From Lachnospiraceae bacterium (GTDB taxonomy: Bacteria; Bacillota_A; Clostridia; Lachnospirales; Lachnospiraceae), in NCBI GenBank assembly GCA_017553665.1, contig JAFZKM010000165.1:1-7162 (forward strand): DNA of 7,162 bases, written 5' to 3'. Position 1 is the stretch's first letter; each line of letters starts with the position of its first letter. A model generated the notes under the pieces. It made no database searches. It worked only from the letters and a program-made list of their open reading frames with translations, and was not told where the DNA came from. Below, in pieces: positions 1 through 6,231 of this stretch. Both the position numbers and the translations under genes were made by a program.

Positions 1-116
1 GCATCTGCACGGTCATCGGCATGGGGATAATAATGTTCATCGGCCTGCTGTTCTTTAACGTTATCCAGCAGATGATCACATTTTTCACAACGATCTACAA
101 GGAGATCAGGTTTTAA
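1..116 (+). CDS. C-terminal end of a membrane protein, probably YIP1 family (partial)
   Basis: Only the last 37 codons are present, read from base 3 to the TAA at 114-116. They encode one very hydrophobic segment (rich in I, M, F, L and G, about residues 4-31 of the fragment) followed by a short polar tail ending YKEIRF, so the protein ends with a membrane helix and a short tail. The assignment to the YIP1 family (multi-helix membrane proteins of unknown role in bacteria) rests on two things. The tail resembles the ends of YIP1 proteins as I remember them, and YIP1 genes are commonly found directly before DUF5696 genes in Firmicutes sugar-transport loci. The fragment alone cannot prove it; another polytopic membrane protein is possible. 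The next gene starts 15 bases downstream, so the two are very probably co-transcribed. Confidence 0.55.
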   Translation, partial: ICTVIGMGIIMFIGLLFFNVIQQMITFFTTIYKEIRF

Positions 117-131
117 GGAAAGGGGGATATC

Positions 132-2684
132 ATGAAGAAACGGGTCTTATCGTTTACTGCATTGCTCATGATATTCATACTGCTCATATCCGTGTGTCCC
201 GCGGGAACGGTCGGCTCGAACGCAGCCGACACCGGGGCTCCGAAGGGTATGACCAAAGCGGCTGAGAATGAAAGCCTGATCCTTTACGTGGACGAAGAGG
301 AGACGGACATCGCGGTCTGTGTAAAGAAGACCGGAGACATCTGGTACAGCAATCCCGTGGACGCCGACACAGACGATTTTGCTTCGGCTTATCAGAAAAG
401 ACAGCTTAAGTCACAGATCTATCTCCGCTATTTCAACGAGAACGTTCAGGAAGCGAGCATGGACAGCTACAGCGACTGCGTCGCGGAGGGACAGTTCGAA
501 ATAGAGTATTTAAGCGACGGCATAAAGATCACATACATGCTCGGCGAAGGCGTCGTAAAGCTCCTTCTGCCTACGGTCATCAGCGTCGAGAGACTTGAGG
601 GCTTCGCTTCGCAGCTCGATTCCTCGAAGTCTAAGAAGCTCCTTCGAAACTATACGAAATACGACCTCGCGACCATGAAGGAGGCCGACAAGAAAGAAAA
701 GCTCGAGAGCTATCCCGGCCTCGAGAACCACAGCATTTACGTACTTAAGACATCGACAAAGGATTACATCAAGGAAGAGCTTTCGGGATACCTTGTTGAT
801 GTGGGCTATACCTGGGAGGATTACGAGTTCGATCTCGAGGACAACGGCTATCAGAGCACGAATTCCAGTCCCTGGTTCAATGTTCCCCTTACCTACAGGC
901 TGGAGGGTGAAAACCTCATCGCCGAGGTCGATCCCACACAGGTCGAGTACAACGAAGAAGGCTATTATCTCGTGGACATCGAGATCCTGCCTTACTTCGG
1001 AGCCGCGAGAAAGGGCGAGAGCGGATATCTCTTCGTTCCGGTCGGCAGCGGCGCGCTGATAAATTTCGACAATAAAAAGGGCCAGACCGTATACACCGCG
1101 AAGGTTTACGGACAGGACGTCACGATGAACGTGCTCGCGACCTCACAGTCGCAGATCGACCAGAGCGTAACGATCAAGCTTCCGGTATTCGGAGCGAAGG
1201 TCGGTGAAAAAGCATGGTACGCGATCATTGAGGACGGCGACGGCTACGCGGATATCACGGCTTCGGTTTCGGGCCGCGTCAACAGCTACAACAATGTCTA
1301 CGCGGGCTTCCAGTATCTGGAATACGGCGTGAGCACCCTCGGCAGCATGGTCGGCTCGAACAGCTTCCAGATGTATTCCGAGGCAAAGTTCAACGGTATC
1401 TACAAATTGCGCTACGGCTTCCTTTCGGGAGACAAAGCGGGATATTCGGGAATGGCTGAAGGCTACCGCGACTACCTGATCGCGAACGGACAGCTTAAGG
1501 ACCGCCTCACCGGCACGGGCATTCCGTTCTACGCGGAGTACATCGGCGCGATCGACAGGAGCGCGACCTTCCTCGGCATCAAATACCGATCGGTAACTCC
1601 CGTCACGACCTACGCGCAGGCGGAGGCGATCACCGACAGGCTTATCTCTGGCGGCGTTTCGAACATCAATGTCATATATTCCGGCTGGGCAAATGACGGC
1701 CTGCACGGAACCGCCTATACAAAGATCAAGCCTGTTTCGAAGCTCAAAAAGGGCGGAACGACGCAGGAAGAGTTCATAAAGGACATGACCGCGAAGTCCG
1801 CGGATACGTTCTTTACCGCGGAATATCAGAGAGTCTACTACGATGTGATGGGCGACGGCTATACGCTGCTGGGCAGCGCGCCCAAGTACTTTGACCGCTC
1901 GTCCGTAAAGGAAGCCACATATTACCTCTCGAACGGCATGGTGGATTCAAACGATAAGATATGCCTGATCAGGCCGTCCCTCGCGATGAAGGTCACCGAG
2001 CAGCTGAAGAAGAAATACTCGAAGACCGCAGATATCGGCTTCGATGTCGGAACGATAAGCTGGATGCTCTATACGGACCAGCAGAGCGAGAATTACACCG
2101 ACAGGCAGGACGCGAAGGAGTATAACGCCGCGGCCGTAAAGAGCCTTAACGAGGCGTTCGGCGGCAGGATCATGATCGACAACGCGAACGCGTACATGAT
2201 CCCTCTCGCGACGGATGTCATCAACGCTCCTCTCGATTCGAACCGCAGCCGCATCGTTGATACCGCGGTACCGTTCTACGAGATGGTGCTCCACGGCTAT
2301 GTCGATTACGCGGGCGACTGCCTCAACATGACAGACGATTACAACACCACGCTGTTAAAGAGCGTCGAATCCGGCGCGGGACTGTATTTCAAATGGATCT
2401 ACGAGGATAACTCGATATTGAAGGAGACCGATTTTGACAGTCTCTATTCGGTAAATTACGAAGGCTGGCTTGACAAAGCGGTATCCGATTACAAACGGGC
2501 CGATGAGGTCCTCGGAAGCCTTCGCGGGCAGACGATAGCGAAGCACGAGATCATCTCCGATAAGGTAGTGCGCGTAACCTATGAGAAAGGAACGCAGATT
2601 CTGGTCAATTACTCAAAGGCCGACGCCGTTGTCGACGGGCAGGCTGTTGATGCCGGAAGCTTTGCGGTGGTGACTGGAAGATGA
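132..2684 (+). CDS. Secreted DUF5696-family protein, glycoside-hydrolase-like architecture
   Basis: This 850-residue exported protein is of unknown biochemical function. The start is fixed by the purine-rich AAGGAAAGGGGG at 115-126, five bases before ATG. Residues 1-31 form a signal peptide: KKR, a hydrophobic core at about 5-21, then a likely cleavage site after S-N-A at 29-31. C22 is preceded by V, a poor lipobox, and no cell-wall anchor or C-terminal membrane helix is seen, so it is probably released. Family marks recognised from memory are an N-terminal block with T-G-D-I-W-Y-S-N-P (67-75), the LPYFGAA block (286-292) and VPVGSGALI (302-310). From about residue 440 (Y445-R446-D-Y-L) to about 780 the pattern suggests an (alpha/beta) barrel, with acidic residues in conserved-looking strand ends: D638 (GFDVG), D683 (IMIDNAN) and D729 (YAGD). 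Residues 814-848 look like a small terminal beta domain, as in many glycosidases. Its last four bases overlap the first permease gene, tying it to sugar import. Catalysis is inference; a non-enzymatic sugar-binding role is possible. Confidence 0.85.
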   Translation: MKKRVLSFTALLMIFILLISVCPAGTVGSNAADTGAPKGMTKAAENESLILYVDEEETDIAVCVKKTGDIWYSNPVDADTDDFASAYQKRQLKSQIYLRYFNENVQEASMDSYSDCVAEGQFEIEYLSDGIKITYMLGEGVVKLLLPTVISVERLEGFASQLDSSKSKKLLRNYTKYDLATMKEADKKEKLESYPGLENHSIYVLKTSTKDYIKEELSGYLVDVGYTWEDYEFDLEDNGYQSTNSSPWFNVPLTYRLEGENLIAEVDPTQVEYNEEGYYLVDIEILPYFGAARKGESGYLFVPVGSGALINFDNKKGQTVYTAKVYGQDVTMNVLATSQSQIDQSVTIKLPVFGAKVGEKAWYAIIEDGDGYADITASVSGRVNSYNNVYAGFQYLEYGVSTLGSMVGSNSFQMYSEAKFNGIYKLRYGFLSGDKAGYSGMAEGYRDYLIANGQLKDRLTGTGIPFYAEYIGAIDRSATFLGIKYRSVTPVTTYAQAEAITDRLISGGVSNINVIYSGWANDGLHGTAYTKIKPVSKLKKGGTTQEEFIKDMTAKSADTFFTAEYQRVYYDVMGDGYTLLGSAPKYFDRSSVKEATYYLSNGMVDSNDKICLIRPSLAMKVTEQLKKKYSKTADIGFDVGTISWMLYTDQQSENYTDRQDAKEYNAAAVKSLNEAFGGRIMIDNANAYMIPLATDVINAPLDSNRSRIVDTAVPFYEMVLHGYVDYAGDCLNMTDDYNTTLLKSVESGAGLYFKWIYEDNSILKETDFDSLYSVNYEGWLDKAVSDYKRADEVLGSLRGQTIAKHEIISDKVVRVTYEKGTQILVNYSKADAVVDGQAVDAGSFAVVTGR

Positions 2685-3625
2685 AGAAAAAAGGCTATTT
2701 TAAAAGAGTTCACGGAAAGCTCCGCCTCACGCTCTTGGGACGCGAGGCGCTGGCGGGATTGGGCTTCGCGCTGCCTTTCCTGATCGGATTCTTTGGGCTT
2801 TTCCTCCCGATGATCGTTAAATCGGTCACCTACAGCTTCAGCAATATGACCGTGGAGAGCACCGGATATGTGCTCACTCCCGCGGCAAAGAACGGCTTTG
2901 AGCATTACATCAGGGCGCTCACGATCGATCCCGATTTCAACAGGATGCTGCTTCAGGCCATCGTGAACATGCTGACAAAGGTTCCGCTCGTCATAATATT
3001 CAGCTTTTTCATGGCGAACCTTCTGAACCAGAAGTTCCACGGCCGCGCGGTCGCGAGAAGCATACTGTTCCTGCCCGTTATCCTGACTTCGGGCGTGGTA
3101 CTCGGAATGGAGTCTTCGGATCTGCTCGTGACCACACTGAGCCCGGCAGAGATGACCGGAACGGATTTCAGCACGATCATGAACGTATCGGGGCTGCTGC
3201 TTGAATATACCGACCTTCCCGCTTCGGCGATCAATTTCCTCGCGAACGCGGTAAACGGCATTTACAGCATAATCATCGCCTCGGGCGTACAGATACTCAT
3301 CTTCCTGGCGGGACTCCAGTCGATCAGCCCTTCCCTCTACGAGGCTTCCTCGATGGAAGGCGCTACGGCATGGGAGAGCTTCTGGAAGATAACCTTCCCG
3401 ATGATCAGTCCCCTGATCCTCGTGAACAGCATTTATACCATAATCGATTCCTTCACGAGCGAGACCAACGAGATCATGAAGGACATCAAGAACACGATCT
3501 TCGGCGAGGTAAAATACGGACTCGGATCGGCAATGGCATGGATCTACTTCGTCTGCATCGGCATAATCCTGCTGATCGTCGGAGGCATTATCTCGAGACA
3601 CGTTTTCTACAATGATGAGCGATAG
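2681..3625 (+). CDS. Carbohydrate ABC transporter permease, UgpA/LplB-like (MalF-type)
   Basis: This 314-residue inner-membrane subunit would form half of the translocation channel of a sugar importer. Six probable membrane helices lie near residues 26-47, 89-115, 123-144, 193-215, 239-258 and 284-306. The cytoplasmic EAA loop, which docks on the ATPase, is clear: EASSMEGA starts at E221 and is followed by W-K-I-T-F-P to about 240. Between helices 3 and 4 there is a long polar insert (about 145-192) instead of the short loop common in UgpA-type permeases. The start codon overlaps the stop of the DUF5696 gene in the arrangement ATGA. The only Shine-Dalgarno-like bases, GGAAG at 2676-2680, touch the start codon, so translation is probably coupled to the upstream gene. 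The partner permease follows after 18 bases. Substrate cannot be deduced from this subunit. Confidence 0.93.
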   Translation: MKKKGYFKRVHGKLRLTLLGREALAGLGFALPFLIGFFGLFLPMIVKSVTYSFSNMTVESTGYVLTPAAKNGFEHYIRALTIDPDFNRMLLQAIVNMLTKVPLVIIFSFFMANLLNQKFHGRAVARSILFLPVILTSGVVLGMESSDLLVTTLSPAEMTGTDFSTIMNVSGLLLEYTDLPASAINFLANAVNGIYSIIIASGVQILIFLAGLQSISPSLYEASSMEGATAWESFWKITFPMISPLILVNSIYTIIDSFTSETNEIMKDIKNTIFGEVKYGLGSAMAWIYFVCIGIILLIVGGIISRHVFYNDER

Positions 3626-3643
3626 GACCGGAAAGGAAGCATT

Positions 3644-4609
3644 ATGAGAGCAGTTGCCAAAAGACCGCGCAGAATAACGGCGGCAAAGGTCGGAAGAGGC
3701 CTTTGGAGCATCGTGCGCGGCGTCATAATCATAGGGATATGCTTTACGATCCTGCAGCCTCTGTTTGTAAAGCTTTCCGTCTCCTTCATGAGCGAGAAGG
3801 ACCTGTTCGATTCGGCGGTCAAGTACATTCCGAAACACTTTACGCTGGGCAATTACAAACTGGCATTGAAGGGCATGGACTACTGGAGATCCCTGCTCCG
3901 CACATTCGCCCTTTCGGGCGGCGTGGCGTTCCTGCAGCTCTGCAGCTGCATGCTGGTGGCGTACGGCTTCGCGAGGTTCAGATTTCCGTTCAAGAAGATC
4001 CTGTTCGCGTGCGTGATCCTCATGCTGATCGTGCCGCCTCAGATAATCATGCTGCCGCTGTTCATGCACTTCAGATTCTTCGACATCTTCGGCATTTTCA
4101 AGGCTGTAAAGGGCGCGCCCGTAAGCCTGCTCGACAGCTACTGGCCCTTCCTGATACAGGCGGCTACCTGCACGGGCTTTAAGAACGGCCTGTTCATCTA
4201 CATGCTGCGCCAGTTCTTCAAGGGAATGCCCAGAGAGCTCGAAGAGGCGGCATTCATGGACGGCTGCACGAAGCTGAAGACCTTTATCAAGATCATCGTT
4301 CCGAGCGCGGTTCCCATGATGGTCACGATCTTCCTCTTCGGATTCGTATGGCAGTGGATGGACTCGTTCTACACCTCGCTGTATTTGAAGGGCACAAAGG
4401 TAATCCCCGTAGCGCTCGATTCACTTTCGGCTTCGGTCTACAGTGAGTATTCGAACTACGGAGGAAGCATGAATTTCATCAGCCCGGGCTTCATCTCGAT
4501 GATGAACAATACGGGCACGATCCTGGCTATGGTACCGCTCGTCATACTGTACCTTGTCTGCCAGAGATATTTCGTGGAGGGCATCGAGCGCTCCGGTATC
4601 GTCGGATAA
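3644..4609 (+). CDS. Carbohydrate ABC transporter permease, UgpE/MalG-like
   Basis: This is the second membrane subunit, 321 residues, the usual length for the MalG/UgpE group. Probable helices lie near residues 24-44, 83-107, 122-145, 166-190, 221-245 and 288-308. The EAA loop reads LEEAAFMDGC at 199-208, and then I-I-V-P leads into helix 5. The conserved P-P-Q pair after helix 3 and the C-terminal ending QRYFVEGIERSGIVG are typical of the group. A good ribosome binding site, AAGGA at 3633-3637, sits six bases before ATG. It would pair with the preceding permease to form the channel; no ATPase gene is present in the window, so the energising subunit is presumably a shared one encoded elsewhere. 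A 79-base spacer with a stem-loop separates it from the binding-protein gene. Confidence 0.94.
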   Translation: MRAVAKRPRRITAAKVGRGLWSIVRGVIIIGICFTILQPLFVKLSVSFMSEKDLFDSAVKYIPKHFTLGNYKLALKGMDYWRSLLRTFALSGGVAFLQLCSCMLVAYGFARFRFPFKKILFACVILMLIVPPQIIMLPLFMHFRFFDIFGIFKAVKGAPVSLLDSYWPFLIQAATCTGFKNGLFIYMLRQFFKGMPRELEEAAFMDGCTKLKTFIKIIVPSAVPMMVTIFLFGFVWQWMDSFYTSLYLKGTKVIPVALDSLSASVYSEYSNYGGSMNFISPGFISMMNNTGTILAMVPLVILYLVCQRYFVEGIERSGIVG

Positions 4610-4611
4610 TT

Positions 4612-4639
4612 GCAAGAGGGAAGCCGTATTCCCGATTGC
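4612..4639 (+). promoter_or_regulatory. Intra-operon stem-loop with tandem G-A internal loop
   Basis: Three bases after the permease stop codon, GCAA (4612-4615) pairs with TTGC (4636-4639) and GGGAA (4618-4622) pairs with TTCCC (4629-4633), closing a six-base loop GCCGTA. Between the two stems lies a symmetric 2x2 internal loop, GA (4616-4617) facing GA (4634-4635), which can form a stacked sheared G-A pair. The RNA hairpin would have nine Watson-Crick pairs. It is followed by TTTATT and, further on, a run of five T at 4654-4658, so the U-tract is interrupted. That fits a leaky terminator or a stem protecting the end of processed mRNA better than a full terminator. The pairing is seen directly; the function is inferred from its place between permease and binding-protein genes. 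Confidence 0.55.
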
Positions 4640-4662
4640 TTTATTAAATAACATTTTTCACA

Positions 4663-4674
4663 CTGCAAAAGCAG
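4663..4674 (+). repeat. Small inverted repeat just before the binding-protein ribosome site
   Basis: CTGC (4663-4666) and GCAG (4671-4674) are perfect inverted copies around AAAA. The second arm lies two bases before the AAGGAGG ribosome binding site. Four pairs with an AAAA loop would be only marginally stable in RNA, so it may be chance; it is short for a LacI-type operator and does not have the usual central CG. Confidence 0.25.
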
Positions 4675-4676
4675 AA

Positions 4677-4683
4677 AAGGAGG
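4677..4683 (+). promoter_or_regulatory. Strong ribosome binding site of the binding-protein gene
   Basis: AAGGAGG is a perfect Shine-Dalgarno core, five bases (TTTTT) before the ATG at 4689. It decides the start of the lipoprotein gene: the frame is open further upstream to an ATG at 4554, but that lies inside the permease gene and would bury the signal peptide. It is the strongest ribosome binding site in the window, fitting high expression of the binding protein. Confidence 0.9.
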
Positions 4684-4688
4684 TTTTT

Positions 4689-6212
4689 ATGAAAAACACT
4701 GTAGCAAGAAGGTTGCTTGCCGTACTTCTGAGTATCATGATGATCCTCACGGCAGTCGGCTGTAAGAAGGAAACCCCTTCGACAGACGCAGGCAACAATG
4801 GGGGAACAACAACACAGGCTCCTGTTGACAACAAGCAGGATGACAAGAAGCAGGACACCACGACTCCCGCTCCCACCGATGTACCTTCGACACCCGAGCC
4901 CGATCCCGAGCCCGCGTACGATTTCGGCGGAAGAGTAGTAAGGATCGGTTCTTATTATGACATGACTCCCGACCCCAACGCGGGCGCTCTCGAGGCAGCT
5001 CTTGCCGACAGGATCGCGTTTGTTGAGTCAGAGTACAACTGCAAGATCGAGTTCCTCAATCTCGGCGGAGACTATGTTGCCGACTATGTTACAAGCGTTC
5101 TCGCAGGCGATCCCATCTGCGATATCGGTTATGTCGTAACCCAGAAGCTCCTTCCTTCACTCATTGAAGGCGGGATCGCTTATCCCATCGATACTCTTAA
5201 CGTATTCGATCTTTCGGATTACAAGTGGCGTTCGGACGTTGTTGAGGCAGGTAAGTACAAGGGCCACAACTACGCTATGCTCTTAAAGGATCCCGAGATC
5301 CGTTACGGTATCTTCTGGAACAAGACCTTATTCGACCAGTACGGATTACCGGATCTTTACGATCTTGTTGACAAGGGACAGTGGACCTGGGAGAAATTCC
5401 AGGAGATCGCCGGCTCGGCTAACCAGGATCTGGACGGCGACGGCGAGATCGATCTTTACGGTTTCAACGCAAGAGAAAACCTTGCATGGTGCTATCTCTA
5501 TTCAGACGGCGCTTATGTAGCTTCCAAGACCGATGCAGGCATCGACATCGATCTCAGCGATCCCAAGGTTGTTGAGGCTCTTACAGGCCTTCAGAACTTC
5601 ACCCAGAACGTTAAGTTCCGTGACGCCATTGACTGGTCATGCGAAGGCTGGGATTCCTTCATCAAGGATTTCCGTGACGGCAAGTACATGATGTGCCTTG
5701 AAGAGTTCTGGATCTCCTACGCTTACCTGAACAAGGAAGACGGCGGAATGACAGACGACTGGGGCTGGGTACCTTTCCCCAAGGGACCTTCGGCAACAGA
5801 CTGGTCCTGCTACGGCAAGGAGAACGGCGCGCGCTTCATGCTTAACGGCATTGACAAGCCCGAAGAGGTTGCTCTCATTTACGATCTGATCACCGATCTG
5901 GCTGATTCTACCGATGAGTGGGATGACCTTATGGAAGACAAGCTCGAGAACTGGTGCGATGACGCGAAGACCGCTGAGCTCGTTTCCTACATCTACAACA
6001 ACAAGCTTGCAGTTATCAACGGCGTACAGGGCTTCGGCGATCTGAACGGCGCTGTTAACAAGATGATCGGCGATGTGGCTAACGGCAGCATGACTCCTCA
6101 GACTGCGCTCGAGACCTATCAGTCCTCGATCCAGGAGGCGATCAATGATATCGCCAACCACGACTACAATGCCGAAATGGCGGAGTACAAGGTTGACGAG
6201 CCTACGGAATAA
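4689..6212 (+). CDS. Sugar-binding lipoprotein of an ABC importer (extracellular solute-binding protein, family 1)
   Basis: This 507-residue surface protein would capture the sugar and hand it to the two permeases. Residues 1-24 form a lipoprotein signal (N-T-V-A-R-R, hydrophobic core, then A-V-G-C), so C25 is the likely lipidated residue. Residues 26 to about 77 are a flexible tether rich in T, P, D, K and Q, ending with P-E-P-D-P-E-P at 69-75. The globular domain starts near F-G-G-R-V-V-R-I-G. An acidic loop D-L-D-G-D-G-E-I-D (247-255) followed by L-Y-G resembles an EF-hand-type calcium loop seen in several Firmicutes binding proteins. WGWVPFPKGP (358-367) and the many tryptophans fit a carbohydrate-binding cleft. 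Seven cysteines besides C25 (118, 144, 268, 318, 336, 374, 423) are unusual for the family. Codons shift towards GTT, GCT, CTT and CGT compared with the neighbours, which fits high expression. The regulator gene follows after 19 bases with no terminator between them. Confidence 0.93.
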   Translation: MKNTVARRLLAVLLSIMMILTAVGCKKETPSTDAGNNGGTTTQAPVDNKQDDKKQDTTTPAPTDVPSTPEPDPEPAYDFGGRVVRIGSYYDMTPDPNAGALEAALADRIAFVESEYNCKIEFLNLGGDYVADYVTSVLAGDPICDIGYVVTQKLLPSLIEGGIAYPIDTLNVFDLSDYKWRSDVVEAGKYKGHNYAMLLKDPEIRYGIFWNKTLFDQYGLPDLYDLVDKGQWTWEKFQEIAGSANQDLDGDGEIDLYGFNARENLAWCYLYSDGAYVASKTDAGIDIDLSDPKVVEALTGLQNFTQNVKFRDAIDWSCEGWDSFIKDFRDGKYMMCLEEFWISYAYLNKEDGGMTDDWGWVPFPKGPSATDWSCYGKENGARFMLNGIDKPEEVALIYDLITDLADSTDEWDDLMEDKLENWCDDAKTAELVSYIYNNKLAVINGVQGFGDLNGAVNKMIGDVANGSMTPQTALETYQSSIQEAINDIANHDYNAEMAEYKVDEPTE

Positions 6213-6231
6213 TACCCGTTCATAACACATC

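Noticed and set aside
183..200. Lipobox at C22 of the DUF5696 protein.
   Set aside because: The residue before C is V rather than G, A or S, and the sequence continues to a plausible signal peptidase I site after residue 31.
1143..1706. Minus-strand frame of 187 codons inside the DUF5696 gene; similar ones at 1947-2294, 5637-6239 and 6292-6840.
   Set aside because: All are shadows of strong + strand genes, with no ribosome site, no recognisable domain and Arg/Val/Asp-rich composition typical of antisense translation.
2609..4069. Long open frame of 486 codons on the minus strand, crossing the end of the DUF5696 gene, the first permease and part of the second.
   Set aside because: It lies opposite three well-supported genes and crosses their boundaries. 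Its product is full of H, R, E, D and Q without hydrophobic cores or motifs, as expected for the complement of coding DNA with G/C-ending codons.
4612..4658. Full Rho-independent terminator after the second permease.
   Set aside because: The stem is interrupted by the GA/GA internal loop and the T-tract is broken (TTTATTAAATAACATTTTT). It also lies inside an operon whose binding-protein gene would otherwise have no promoter. It is kept as a possible leaky element only.
4636..4664. Possible promoter for the binding-protein gene, with TTGCTT at 4636-4641 as a -35 box.
   Set aside because: No acceptable -10 box lies 16-18 bases downstream; CACACT at 4659 matches only three of six bases, and TATTAA at 4642 is far too close.
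4554..4688. In-frame upstream extension of the binding-protein gene to ATG 4554.
   Set aside because: It overlaps the permease gene and lacks a ribosome site. It would also place 45 polar residues before a perfect lipoprotein signal peptide; ATG 4689 has AAGGAGG at ideal spacing.
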